Counted from the stretch's first letter, positions 1 to 7,435 are shown. The stretch: DNA of 21,348 nt from an uncultured Oscillospiraceae bacterium (GCA_900754605.1 CAAEDK010000268.1:1-21348); one strand, 5' to 3'. Notes: a model not told the origin generated them from the letters alone. Numbers and translations are program-made.

Positions 1-30
1 AACAGTTTTTATATTTGAGAGACCGCGGAA

Positions 31-579
31 TCACACATGCCTCTGCTCTCGGTTCCGGGAAGCCAGCCACAGAGCGCACAGGGCACACAAGCCGCCGATC
101 ATGGCTCCAGCCAGGACATCACTGGGATAATGGACTCCCACATAAAGCCGAGACAGCCCCATACACACCGCTTGGACCACCGCAGCCACCCGTGCCCAGC
201 GCCACGGCAGCACTTTGGCCCAGGCCAGGCCCGCAGCAAAGGATGCGCAGGTGTGGCCTGACGGAAAAGAATTTGGATCGGCAGAGGTCAGCAGGGGAAC
301 CAGACACTCCATTGTCACATAGGGGCGTGGCCGGAGCACCAACTGCTTCAGGACTACATTGGTGCACAGCATCCCAAGCGCCATGGCCAGCAGGGCGATC
401 CCTCCGGCCCGCCGGGTCGGCTTCCAGCACAGCATTGCCAGCGAAAGCGCAATCCACAGTATTCCCGCGTTCCCCAACGAGGTGAAAATTTCCACGATCG
501 GATTCAGGGCTGGGATGCGTACAGCATCCTGAATCCAGAGCAGTGCTGTTTCATCCAGCATCTGTATCATTTCCGGCAT
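31..579 (-). CDS. PAP2-family membrane phosphatase (undecaprenyl-diphosphatase-like)
   Basis: A 182-residue integral membrane protein of the type 2 phosphatidic acid phosphatase superfamily. All three active-site motifs are visible: KxxxxxxRP at residues 78-86 (KQLVLRPRP), PSGH at 106-109, and SRxxxxxHxxxD at 143-154 with the catalytic His150 and its partner Asp154. Hydrophobic stretches near 36-52, 58-80, 110-124, 130-143 and 155-173 fit the usual five to six membrane helices. The start is the ATG at 577-579, because a GGAGG-type site lies just upstream; a longer in-frame extension to 720 has no such site. Small members of this family dephosphorylate lipid pyrophosphates such as undecaprenyl pyrophosphate, but the substrate cannot be read from the sequence. 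It is divergent from the glycosyltransferase that follows. Confidence 0.9.
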   Translation of the reverse strand: MPEMIQMLDETALLWIQDAVRIPALNPIVEIFTSLGNAGILWIALSLAMLCWKPTRRAGGIALLAMALGMLCTNVVLKQLVLRPRPYVTMECLVPLLTSADPNSFPSGHTCASFAAGLAWAKVLPWRWARVAAVVQAVCMGLSRLYVGVHYPSDVLAGAMIGGLCALCALWLASRNREQRHV

Positions 580-751
580 TGTTTTCCTGCCTTTCCTCCC
601 TTGACCGGCCCTCTTGGGGCCAGTATAATGGAAGCAGTAAGATGGACTGATGGTGCGCTGGTGTTCCAGCTGCCCATTGTCATATTGATTCATTATACCC
701 GCTTTCCCCGCCCCACGCAAGAGTACACGGCGTTTTCACAGGAGGACCATT

Positions 752-1831
752 TTGAAGCAGATCGTCTGTCTCTCCAACGAGGCCTGGAGTCATTCCCCCG
801 GGCGCACTCAGCAGCTCATCGCCCGGCTGAAGCACACCCAAGTTCTCTTTTTCTCTCCCGCCAGCAACTGGCGGGATATGCGCTTTCGTGCCAGAGGCCG
901 TTCCGTCAAACCCAACATCACAGAGTATACTCTCCCCCCCCTTCTGCTCCCTACAGACGAGCGCTACGGACCGCTGTTCCATCTGGGCCAGCGCAGACTG
1001 GCCCGCTTTATCGCTGGGTGCATGGATGAGCATCACTTCCGCTCTCCCCTGCTCTGGAACACCTGCCCAGAGCAGGTCCATCTGCTAGACCGCTTAGATT
1101 ACGATGGACTGATCTATGACTGCGATCGGGAATGGGATGACTTACCTCCGGCCTGGGAGGGATCCCTGGCTTCCGCCGCCGATGTGGTGTTTGCCGCCTC
1201 CCCTGATCTGGCAGAACGCCTCTCTCCGTGCAGCGGCAACATCGCCCTGCTGCCCAACGGGGTAACCTACCCCCTGTTTTCCCGAATCGCCGCTCCCAGC
1301 CGTCCTCGTCCCGAAGACCCTGTACTTGGCTGGGCTGGTACCATCCACGGAGATTTGGATCTGACCCCTTTGCTCTACGCTGCTCAGTCTCGGCCCCGCT
1401 GGACCTTCCTGCTGTTGGGACGCCAGGAGCACAACCCGCTTCTGAGCCAGCTGGCTAACCTTCCCAACGTACATTTTTTACCTCCCTGTCCCTTGATGGA
1501 GGTACCAGAGCACCTGTCCCGATGCCGGGTGCTGCTGAACTTCCTGCGGGAGGACCGTCCGGACTGTGATGTGATCCCCACCCGGATCTATGAGTATCTC
1601 TCCACCGGCCGCCCTATCGTCTCCATGCTCTGGCCTGACCAGGTGGAGCATTTTCCAGATGTGGTATACGGCGCCCATTCCCACCACGAATTTCTCACAT
1701 TGTGTGAGCACGCCCTGGAGGAACCCGCAGCCTGGGTCTCCCAGCGCCGTCTGGCCCACGGAGCGGCGGCAGCCTGGTCTATCCGGGGTGGACAGGGCCC
1801 CCGGATCCTAAGCACCGCTGGTCTGCTGTAA
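752..1831 (+). CDS. GT-B fold glycosyltransferase (group 1-like)
   Basis: A 359-residue protein that looks like a family 1/4 type glycosyltransferase. The N-terminal half has the region LLWNTCPEQVHLL (residues about 110-122) followed by YDGLIYDCDREWDD, typical of a donor-independent N domain. The C-terminal half has LGWAGTIHGDLDL (near 194-206), LLLGRQEHNP, and the donor-site loop RIYEYLSTGRPIVSM near 278-292. The start is a TTG at 752-754 with GGAGG at 741-745 and a 6-base gap. No signal peptide or membrane helix is seen, so it probably acts on the cytoplasmic face, making a surface glycan or glycolipid. The acceptor is unknown. The last 25 residues are poorly family-like but nothing proves a frameshift. 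Confidence 0.8.
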   Translation: MKQIVCLSNEAWSHSPGRTQQLIARLKHTQVLFFSPASNWRDMRFRARGRSVKPNITEYTLPPLLLPTDERYGPLFHLGQRRLARFIAGCMDEHHFRSPLLWNTCPEQVHLLDRLDYDGLIYDCDREWDDLPPAWEGSLASAADVVFAASPDLAERLSPCSGNIALLPNGVTYPLFSRIAAPSRPRPEDPVLGWAGTIHGDLDLTPLLYAAQSRPRWTFLLLGRQEHNPLLSQLANLPNVHFLPPCPLMEVPEHLSRCRVLLNFLREDRPDCDVIPTRIYEYLSTGRPIVSMLWPDQVEHFPDVVYGAHSHHEFLTLCEHALEEPAAWVSQRRLAHGAAAAWSIRGGQGPRILSTAGLL

Positions 1832-1913
1832 GCCCATTCTGTCCCGGCCCCACAAGTTTCCACCACTTTCCCCGGCATCTCATTGTACAAGCCTACGAAT
1901 TTAAGTCCCCCCC

Positions 1914-1942
1914 TTGCAAATCCCGGCTGTTTTCGATAAAAT
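1914..1942 (+). promoter_or_regulatory. Sigma-A type promoter of the purE leader
   Basis: A TTGCAA -35 box (1914-1919) and a TAAAAT -10 box (1937-1942) are separated by exactly 17 bases. The expected transcription start is near 1949. This would give a leader of about 180 bases in front of purE, holding a small ORF and an intrinsic terminator. No convincing pair of B. subtilis-type PurR boxes was seen. Confidence 0.75.
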
Positions 1943-1974
1943 GAAACTCTAACAAGGGCAAGGAGGTTCTTCCT

Positions 1975-2061
1975 ATGGGGTATGCGTGTCTGTTTCACTG
2001 TTCTGCTCAGCGCTGCTTTCACCAGGGCCCCAATCTGCCCATTCCTACAACCGCATCCTAA
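1975..2061 (+). CDS. 28-codon leader ORF upstream of purE (putative leader peptide)
   Basis: A short ORF with a full AGGAGG site at 1961-1966 placed 8 bases before an ATG, which is better than the site of purE itself. It encodes MGYACLFHCSAQRCF followed by HQGPNLPIPTTAS. Three Cys and two His are present, but there is no run of one amino acid of the kind seen in his or trp leaders. It begins about 26 bases after the predicted transcription start, and its stop codon (2059-2061) is only 3 bases before the stem of an intrinsic terminator. That geometry suggests that translation of the ORF influences termination. It is too small for homology-based recognition; translation is inferred from the ribosome site and position only. 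Confidence 0.55.
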   Translation: MGYACLFHCSAQRCFHQGPNLPIPTTAS

Positions 2062-2064
2062 ATA

Positions 2065-2104
2065 TTCAGGCCCCCTGTCACCCGCAGGCGGCCTGAACTT
2101 TTTT
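2065..2104 (+). terminator. Intrinsic terminator / attenuator in the purE leader
   Basis: TTCAGGCC (2065-2072) pairs with GGCCTGAA (2090-2097); after a C-C mismatch, CCTG (2074-2077) pairs with CAGG (2085-2088) around a 7-base loop. Six T residues follow at 2099-2104. The hairpin lies between the leader promoter and purE, and no other promoter is evident after it, so purE expression should need read-through. The segment CAGGG at 2023-2027, inside the leader ORF, could pair with CCCTG (2073-2077) as a competing structure. Confidence 0.8.
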
Positions 2105-2127
2105 GAGCTGGAAGGAGAGATCGATCT

Positions 2128-2625
2128 ATGAGCAAGAAAGTAGCGGTCATTATGGGCTCAGACAGCGACTGGCCCGTCGTTAAGGCGGCTTGTGCTCAGT
2201 TGGCTGAGTTCAGCATTCCCTATGAGGCCCATATCCTCAGTGCCCACCGCACCCCCGCCGCCGCCGCGGAGTTTGCCCGGAACGCCCGGAAAAACGGCTT
2301 CGGTGTGCTGATCTGTGCCGCTGGCATGGCGGCCCATCTGGCCGGCGCCTTTGCCGGAAACTCCACCCTGCCGGTCATCGGCATCCCCATGAAGGGTGGC
2401 GCTATGGACGGACTGGATGCCCTGTTGGCCACTGTGCAGATGCCCAGCGGCATTCCTGTTGCCACCGTAGCCCTCAACGGAGCCAAAAACGCAGCGGTTC
2501 TGGCCGCCCAGATCCTGGCTGTCAGCGATGACTCCCTGGCCGCCAAACTGGATGCCGCCCGCGAGAAAATGGCTGCACAGATCGCCGAAAAGGAGCAAAT
2601 GCTCCAGGCCGAACTGGCTCAGTGA
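2128..2625 (+). CDS. purE: N5-carboxyaminoimidazole ribonucleotide mutase, PurE class I
   Basis: PurE converts N5-CAIR to CAIR in de novo purine synthesis in the cytoplasm. The 165-residue length is normal for class I. The substrate loop GSDSDWP is at residues 10-16 and SAHRTP, with catalytic His40, at 38-43; a Gly-rich AAGMAAHLAG segment and GIPMKGGAMDGLDALL complete the family pattern. An AAGGAG site at 2112-2117 serves the ATG at 2128. Class I PurE normally works with PurK, but no purK is adjacent; it may lie elsewhere or be absent if free CO2 is sufficient. It is the first enzyme gene of the block and lies just past the leader terminator. Confidence 0.96.
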   Translation: MSKKVAVIMGSDSDWPVVKAACAQLAEFSIPYEAHILSAHRTPAAAAEFARNARKNGFGVLICAAGMAAHLAGAFAGNSTLPVIGIPMKGGAMDGLDALLATVQMPSGIPVATVALNGAKNAAVLAAQILAVSDDSLAAKLDAAREKMAAQIAEKEQMLQAELAQ

Positions 2626-2696
2626 TCTGCTTCTGAAACAGCTGTATCTTTGCTAAATTCTCAAAATTATTTATCATAAAACGGAGGAAACCCACC

Positions 2697-3389
2697 ATGG
2701 AAAAGAAGCTTGTTTACACCGGTAAGACCAAAGATGTGTTCGCTCTGGACAATGGAAACTACCTGCTGAAGTTTAAGGATGACTGCACCGGCAAAGACGG
2801 TGTGTTCGATCCCGGCGAGAACTCCGTAGGCCTGACCATTGACGGCGTGGGCGATGTGAACCTGCGGATGTCCATCTATTTCTTCGAGAAGATCAATGCA
2901 GCCGGCATCAAGACCCACTTTGTCTCCGCCGACCTGGCCAATACCACCATGGAGGTCCTGCCTGCCAAGGTGTTCGGCCACGGCCTGGAGGTCATCTGCC
3001 GCCACAAGGCGGTTGGCAGCTTCATCCGTCGGTACGGTGAGTATATCGCCGAAGGCGCCGATCTGCCCGCCTATGTTGAGACCACCTTCAAGAATGATGA
3101 GAAGGGCGATCCCCTGGTGACCAAGGACGCCCTGGTGGCTCTCGGTGTAATGACCGATGCCCAGTATGACGACATCAAGGACATGACCCAGAAGATCACC
3201 CAGATCGTAGCTGATGACCTGAAGGAAAAGGGCATGGTCCTGTATGATATCAAGTTTGAGTTTGGCTATGACGCCGATGGCAAGGTCATGCTCATCGATG
3301 AGGTGGCCTCCGGGAATATGCGTGTATACAAGGATGGACAGTATGTGGATCCCATGACCCTGTCCAAGCTGTTTTTCGCCCAGAAGTGA
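2697..3389 (+). CDS. purC: SAICAR synthetase, PurC
   Basis: PurC joins CAIR and aspartate, using ATP, to give SAICAR. The 230-residue protein starts with [14 protein letters not shown] (residues 4-17), the usual nucleotide-binding opening (YxGKxKxxF), and contains SFIRRYGEY near 108-116 and [12 protein letters not shown] near 181-192. The C-terminal aspartate-site region reads [16 protein letters not shown] rather than the DSSRFW form of many bacteria, which I recognise as the shorter Clostridia-type version. The start ATG at 2697 has GGAGG at 2683-2687. It follows purE by 71 bases and precedes purF by 146 bases. Confidence 0.95.
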   Translation: MEKKLVYTGKTKDVFALDNGNYLLKFKDDCTGKDGVFDPGENSVGLTIDGVGDVNLRMSIYFFEKINAAGIKTHFVSADLANTTMEVLPAKVFGHGLEVICRHKAVGSFIRRYGEYIAEGADLPAYVETTFKNDEKGDPLVTKDALVALGVMTDAQYDDIKDMTQKITQIVADDLKEKGMVLYDIKFEFGYDADGKVMLIDEVASGNMRVYKDGQYVDPMTLSKLFFAQK

Positions 3390-3407
3390 CCGCATTGTCC
3401 CCAAATC

Positions 3408-3487
3408 CCGGAGGTGCTCCGGATGGCACACTTGCATAAATGAGATGGCCTGGGAAAGAGGCGGAGCATGATAAGTCTCCGCCGCTT
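3408..3487 (+). other. Two hairpins between purC and purF
   Basis: CCGGAG (3408-3413) pairs with CTCCGG (3417-3422) around GTG, and GGCGGAG (3460-3466) pairs with CTCCGCC (3477-3483) around a 10-base loop, followed by GCTTTT. The second could act as a weak terminator or an mRNA stability element that lowers purF relative to purE and purC. No riboswitch class was recognised here. Confidence 0.45.
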
Positions 3488-3535
3488 TTCCACGTCATCC
3501 TTCACTTTACCATTTGTATCATTGAGGAGGACATC

Positions 3536-4960
3536 ATGGGCGGCTTTTTTGGTGCAGTGTCTCACGAGGATGTGACACTGGATATTTTCTTCGGAGTGGA
3601 CTACCACTCCCATCTGGGTACCCGCCGGGGCGGCATGCTCATTCACGATGCGAAAGACGGGTTCCAGCGGCAGATCCACTCCATTGAGAACACCCCGTTT
3701 CGTACGAAATTTGAAAAGGATCTCACCGACTTCCATGGGTGCAGCGGCATCGGCTGTATCAGCGACACCGATCCACAGCCTCTGCTGGTTCGGTCCCACC
3801 TGGGCTTGTACGCCATCACCACAGTCGGCATCATCAACAACTCGGAGGAATTGATCCAGCGGTACTTCTCCGACCACGGTCACCAGTTCATGGCTATGAG
3901 TTCCGGCAAGGTCAACTCCACCGAGTTGGCCGCCGCTCTCATCAACCAAAAGGATGATCTGGTATCCGGAATTCTCCATGCACAGGAAGAGATCCGCGGC
4001 TCTCTCACTCTTCTGATCCTGACCAGCCAAGGAGAAATCATTGCCGCCCGCGACCGGGTTGGCCGGCTTCCAGTTCTGATTGGGAAAAAAGAGGGGGCTC
4101 ACTGTGTTTCCTTCGAATCCTTCGCCTATCATAAGCTGGGCTACACCGATGCCTATGAACTCGGGCCCAGGGAGATCGTCCGCATCACCGCCGACGGTAT
4201 CGAGACCCTCTCCCCAGCTGGCAAGGAAATGAAGATCTGCGCCTTCCTGTGGAGTTACTATGGCTATCCAAACTCTAACTATGAGGGAATCAATGTAGAG
4301 GTCATGCGTTACCGCAACGGCGAGATCATAGCTCGGGATGAAGTAGCCCGGGGAAAGCTGCCTAAGGTCGACTATGTGGCCGGTGTTCCTGACTCTGGCA
4401 TCCCCCACGCTATCGGTTTTGCCAACCGCAGCGGTAAGCCCTTTGCACGTCCCTTCGTCAAGTATACCCCCACCTGGCCCCGTTCCTTTATGCCCGCAAA
4501 CCAGGATGTGCGCAAGCAGGTGGCTAAAATGAAACAAATCCCGGTACCTGAACTCATCGAGGGGAAAAAGCTGCTCTTTGTAGATGACTCTATCGTCCGG
4601 GGCACTCAGCTGCGTGAGACCGTGGACTTTCTCTATGAGTCTGGGGCCAAGGAGGTCCACATGCGTTCCGCCTGCCCCCCCATCATGTACAGCTGCAAGT
4701 ACCTGAATTTCTCCCGCGGCAACTCTGATATGGATCTTTTGGCCCGTCGCACGATCCAAGAGCTGGAGGGAGATGAAGGGCAGCAACATGTAGAGGAATA
4801 CGCCGATGCCAGCACCCAACGTGGTCAATGTATGCTGAAAGCCATCTGCGAAAAATTCGGCTTCCACTCCTTGGGCTACCAATCTCTGGAAGGCCTTCTG
4901 GAGGCCATCGGCCTGGACCGTGACAAGGTATGTACCTACTGCTGGAGCGGCAAAGAATAA
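3536..4960 (+). CDS. purF: Amidophosphoribosyltransferase PurF with degenerate glutaminase site
   Basis: This belongs to the PurF family, which makes phosphoribosylamine from PRPP and glutamine, the first committed purine step. The phosphoribosyltransferase half is intact: the PRPP loop LLFVDDSIVRGT is at residues 346-357. The four Fe-S cysteines known from B. subtilis PurF have matches here at Cys235, Cys387, Cys466 and Cys469 (VCTYC). The N-terminal Ntn glutaminase half is present in length but not in residues. It begins MGGFFGAVS, so the nucleophilic Cys that should follow Met is Gly. The usual HVRYPT, HNG and SD(S/T)E signatures read CISDTD, INN and NSTE. I recall similar Cys-less PurF-family proteins from Clostridia and Bacteroides annotated as PurF. 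The start at 3536 has GAGGAGG at 3524-3530; an upstream in-frame extension to 3440 offers no better start and no Cys at the right place. It may use free ammonia or a partner glutaminase. Confidence 0.88.
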   Translation: MGGFFGAVSHEDVTLDIFFGVDYHSHLGTRRGGMLIHDAKDGFQRQIHSIENTPFRTKFEKDLTDFHGCSGIGCISDTDPQPLLVRSHLGLYAITTVGIINNSEELIQRYFSDHGHQFMAMSSGKVNSTELAAALINQKDDLVSGILHAQEEIRGSLTLLILTSQGEIIAARDRVGRLPVLIGKKEGAHCVSFESFAYHKLGYTDAYELGPREIVRITADGIETLSPAGKEMKICAFLWSYYGYPNSNYEGINVEVMRYRNGEIIARDEVARGKLPKVDYVAGVPDSGIPHAIGFANRSGKPFARPFVKYTPTWPRSFMPANQDVRKQVAKMKQIPVPELIEGKKLLFVDDSIVRGTQLRETVDFLYESGAKEVHMRSACPPIMYSCKYLNFSRGNSDMDLLARRTIQELEGDEGQQHVEEYADASTQRGQCMLKAICEKFGFHSLGYQSLEGLLEAIGLDRDKVCTYCWSGKE

Positions 4961-5035
4961 CGCTCTATGATTGCATACTCAGAGCGCGGGAGAACGAAAC
5001 CGTTCCCTTTAATTGATCCGTTTCAGCTCCCGGCT
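4961..5035 (+). other. Paired inverted repeats between purF and purM
   Basis: CGCTCT (4961-4966) can pair with AGAGCG (4981-4986), and a second stem pairs CGGGAG (4986-4991) with CTCCCG (about 5028-5033). Neither has a T-tract, so these are unlikely to be terminators. They may be RNA processing or stability elements in the polycistronic message. Confidence 0.35.
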
Positions 5036-5074
5036 CCTAATCTCTCATTCTGATTTTGAACGGAGGTTTCTGTG

Positions 5075-6118
5075 ATGAAAAACTCTCACTCTGAGTCCTA
5101 CGCCGCCGCAGGTGTGGACGTCACTGCCGGATATGAGGCGGTAGAGCGCATCAAGCCTATGGTGGAGTCCACCTATATTCCCGGTGTCATGGGCACTTTG
5201 GGCGGCTTTGGTGGTATGTTTGCCCCCGATCTGGCTGGCATGAAAAAACCAGTTCTGGTTTCCGGAACCGATGGTGTTGGAACCAAGCTGAAGCTGGCCT
5301 TCCTGATGGACAAACACGACACCGTAGGCATCGACTGTGTTGCCATGTGTGTCAACGATATTGTGTGCGGCGGCGCCGCCCCCATGTTCTTCCTGGACTA
5401 CATCGCCTGCGGCAAGAACCATCCCGCCCGCATCGCTGACATCGTCTCTGGTATCACCGAGGGCTGCCGTCAGGCCGAGTGCGCCCTGGTAGGCGGCGAG
5501 ACCGCTGAAATGCCTGGCTTCTATCCTGTGGACGAGTACGACCTGGCCGGTTTCTCCGTGGGCATTGTGGACGAGGAAAAGATCATTGATGGCAAAAAGC
5601 TGGCCGCAGGTGACGTACTGGTTGGACTGGCCTCCTCCGGCGTTCACTCCAACGGTTTCTCTCTGGTTCGCAAGGTGCTGGATGTAGAGCACGCCGACCT
5701 CAAGACTCCCCGAGAGGATCTGAACGGCAAGAGCCTGGGCGAGGCCCTGCTGGCCCCCACCCGCATCTATGTCAAGGCGGTGAAGGCTCTGTTGAAGGCC
5801 GGTGTGGATATCCACGCCGTCAGCCACATCACCGGCGGCGGCTTCTATGAGAATGTTCCCCGCATGATGACCGAGGGCCTCACTGCCCAGATCGATCTGA
5901 GCACCTTCCCCCGCCTGCCTATCTTTGACCTGATCCAGAAGACTGGCGGTATCCCTGAGCGGGATATGTACAACACCTTCAATATGGGTATCGGCATGAT
6001 TCTTGCCCTTCCCGCTGCACAGGCCGGGCAGGCTCTGTCCGTTCTGAAGGAGGCCGGCGAGACTGCCTATCAGATCGGCTCTGTCATCACTGGAGAGGCC
6101 GGCGTGGAGCTGGTTTAA
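5075..6118 (+). CDS. purM: AIR synthetase, PurM (phosphoribosylformylglycinamidine cyclo-ligase)
   Basis: PurM closes the imidazole ring, converting FGAM to AIR with ATP. The protein of 347 residues has the family glycine-rich segment [14 protein letters not shown] near 67-80, [17 protein letters not shown] near 92-108, a [12 protein letters not shown] motif near 143-154, and [15 protein letters not shown] near 249-263. The tandem GTG (5072) and ATG (5075) are in frame; the ATG is chosen because its 8-base spacing from GGAGG at 5062-5066 is better than the 5 bases of the GTG. It follows the unusual purF and precedes purN, the order seen in many Firmicutes. Confidence 0.96.
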   Translation: MKNSHSESYAAAGVDVTAGYEAVERIKPMVESTYIPGVMGTLGGFGGMFAPDLAGMKKPVLVSGTDGVGTKLKLAFLMDKHDTVGIDCVAMCVNDIVCGGAAPMFFLDYIACGKNHPARIADIVSGITEGCRQAECALVGGETAEMPGFYPVDEYDLAGFSVGIVDEEKIIDGKKLAAGDVLVGLASSGVHSNGFSLVRKVLDVEHADLKTPREDLNGKSLGEALLAPTRIYVKAVKALLKAGVDIHAVSHITGGGFYENVPRMMTEGLTAQIDLSTFPRLPIFDLIQKTGGIPERDMYNTFNMGIGMILALPAAQAGQALSVLKEAGETAYQIGSVITGEAGVELV

Positions 6119-6250
6119 TCAAACTAGGTATGAGGCGCTAGGAATTGTGGTGTCCGGCTCCGCCCGACCGATATCAAATTGTGCGCCGCAGGTGTACTTC
6201 AGCAGTCCTAATTCCTAACTTCTAATTCCTAACTCACTTGGAGGTTCGCT
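6119..6250 (+). repeat. Probable MITE-like dispersed repeat in the purM-purN gap
   Basis: A 13-base unit, CTAATTCCTAACT, occurs twice in tandem at 6208-6220 and 6222-6234, and its complement is partly present as CTAGGAATT near 6138-6146 on the other side of the gap. Between them lie two short imperfect stems, GTCCGGCTCCGCCCGAC and GTGCGCCGCAGGTGTAC. Terminal TTAGGAATTAG-like arms around two inner hairpins are the layout I remember for small dispersed repeats in gut Clostridia. A genome-wide copy count is not possible from this window. Confidence 0.5.
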
Positions 6251-6889
6251 ATGTCCAAACGTATCGCCGTACTGGTCTCTGGCGGCGGCACCAATCTTCA
6301 GGCCCTCATCGATGCCCAGACCCGGGGCGAGCTGATCAACGGTGAGATCGCCGCCGTCATCTCCTCCAACCCTGGCGCCTACGCCTTGGAGCGGGCTGCG
6401 AAGGCAGGGATCCCCAGCTATGTAGTAGCCCGGAAGGAGTTTCCCTCCAGCCAAGCTATGACCGCCGCCCTGGTAGAGAAGCTGCGGGTCCTTGACATTG
6501 ATCTGGTGGTCCTGGCCGGCTTCATGGTCATCCTCACCGGTGAAATGGTCCGTGCCTTCCCCAACGCCATCCTCAATGTCCACCCCGCCCTGATCCCCTC
6601 TTTCGCTGGGCCGGGCTGCTATGGCCTTCATGTCCATGAGAAAGCTTTGGAGTACGGGGTCAAGCTGTCCGGTGCCACCGTCCACTTCGTCAGCGAGGAG
6701 TGCGACGGCGGCCCCATCGTCTCCCAAAAGGCAGTGGAGGTCCTCCCGGATGACACCCCGGAGGTCCTTCAGCGGCGGATCATGGAGCAGTGTGAGTGGA
6801 AGCTCCTGCCCCAGGCAGTCTCCCTGTTCTGTCAGGACCGCCTGAAGGTAGAGGGCCGCCTGGTCCGGGTGCTGGAACGCCCGGAATGA
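6251..6889 (+). CDS. purN: GAR transformylase, PurN (10-formyl-THF dependent)
   Basis: PurN transfers a formyl group from 10-formyltetrahydrofolate to GAR. The 212-residue protein has the phosphate-binding loop VLVSGGGTNLQALI near 7-20, LAGFMVILTGEMV near 86-98, and the catalytic region NVHPALIPSF (near 104-113) holding the Asn and His, then HFVSEECDGGPIV with the catalytic Asp. The ATG at 6251 has GGAGG at 6240-6244. A canonical folate binding protein length supports an active enzyme. It ends 25 bases before the -10 box of the next promoter, so it is probably the last gene of the first transcription unit, although read-through is possible. Confidence 0.95.
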   Translation: MSKRIAVLVSGGGTNLQALIDAQTRGELINGEIAAVISSNPGAYALERAAKAGIPSYVVARKEFPSSQAMTAALVEKLRVLDIDLVVLAGFMVILTGEMVRAFPNAILNVHPALIPSFAGPGCYGLHVHEKALEYGVKLSGATVHFVSEECDGGPIVSQKAVEVLPDDTPEVLQRRIMEQCEWKLLPQAVSLFCQDRLKVEGRLVRVLERPE

Positions 6890-6891
6890 AT

Positions 6892-6920
6892 TTGCTTTTG
6901 AACCCGCGCTATGATACAAT
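6892..6920 (+). promoter_or_regulatory. Promoter upstream of the ZTP riboswitch
   Basis: TTGCTT (6892-6897) and TACAAT (6915-6920) are spaced by 17 bases. The expected start near 6927 falls a few bases before the riboswitch P1 stem, the usual arrangement for a transcription-controlling riboswitch. Confidence 0.65.
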
Positions 6921-6928
6921 GTGAAGTG

Positions 6929-7000
6929 TGCGATATGACTGACGGTAAGTGGAAATGACCACGGGGAGTATCGCCCTGAATATGCCGACCGTCTGGGCGC
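6929..7000 (+). promoter_or_regulatory. ZTP (pfl) riboswitch
   Basis: The segment matches the ZTP riboswitch pattern. P1 is GCGATA (6930-6935) with TATCGC (6969-6974). A TGACTGACGG stretch, an inner stem GTGG (6949-6952) with CCAC (6959-6962), and a CGGGGAG junction lie inside it. The 3' element CCGACCGTCTGGGC is at 6985-6998. GACGG (6941-6945) and CCGTC (6989-6993) pair exactly as the class pseudoknot; known examples have GGCG with CGCC, so the pairing is kept by compensating changes. The class senses ZMP/ZTP, which builds up when 10-formyl-folate is short. Downstream are the two enzymes that turn ZMP into IMP. Confidence 0.92.
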
Positions 7001-7031
7001 ACCGTTTCAAAAAATCGGTGCGCCCTTTTTT
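6995..7031 (+). terminator. Expression-platform terminator of the ZTP riboswitch
   Basis: GGGCGCACCG (6995-7004) pairs perfectly with CGGTGCGCCC (7016-7025), followed by six T residues. Its 5' arm shares the GGGC of the conserved CTGGGC end of the aptamer, so ligand binding and terminator formation should be mutually exclusive, giving an ON switch for ZMP/ZTP. Confidence 0.92.
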
Positions 7032-7190
7032 CCTGACACAGCTGTGGAAATCTGCTGCATTACAGTGACTGGCGCACGATTTTCAGCCTGGCTTTTTGAT
7101 GCTGATTGGGGCGCTCTCCCTGATCCTTCGCTTGGAAAAAGTCTGGCGGTCCTAGTATCAAGCGCTTTTCCCCCTCGTTGACAATCTGCG
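7032..7190 (+). other. Leader between riboswitch and first ORF, with a vestigial reading frame
   Basis: About 160 bases with no intact gene. A frame open only from just after a TGA near 7066 to a TAG near 7155 reads LAHDFQPGFLMLIGALSLIL and then RLEKVWRS. It looks like one membrane helix plus a basic tail, in the style of the second half of the 79-residue protein that follows. It may be the remnant of an earlier copy of that gene, or chance. Confidence 0.3.
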
Positions 7191-7435
7191 AAGGAGGATT
7201 CCCATGAAACCAAGAACTGAATTGCTGCTATGCAGCGGCTTCTTCTTCCTGGGCGGCCTGCTACTGTACCCGCTCGTCCGGTCAGATGAGGTCCTTGCAC
7301 CTATTAGCATCCTACTCTGCCTTTTGGGTGGAGTTGGTCTGCTCATTTCTTATTTCTCCGCTGTCAGGCAACTGCTATTCAAAGAGTCCTATATAACTCC
7401 AAATTCTGACCATCACAAGGAGGATTCCCATGAAA
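7191..7435 (+). repeat. 19-base direct repeat at two consecutive start codons
   Basis: AAGGAGGATTCCCATGAAA occurs at 7191-7209 and again, without mismatch, at 7417-7435, spanning ribosome site, spacer, ATG and second codon of the small membrane protein and of the IMP cyclohydrolase. The flanking bases differ. The feature bounds cover both copies and the 207 bases between them. Confidence 0.85.

Noticed and set aside
1700..1831. Frameshift near the end of the glycosyltransferase
   Set aside because: The tail looks odd, but no alternative frame restores a clearly better family match, so I kept the full frame.
1949..2127. Guanine/adenine, PRPP, THF or T-box riboswitch in the purE leader
   Set aside because: None of the conserved cores of those classes could be found; only a small ORF and a terminator are visible.
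3266..4882. A 538-codon open frame on the minus strand across purF
   Set aside because: It is the antisense shadow of purC/purF. The protein has no recognisable domain and the plus-strand product is clearly PurF.
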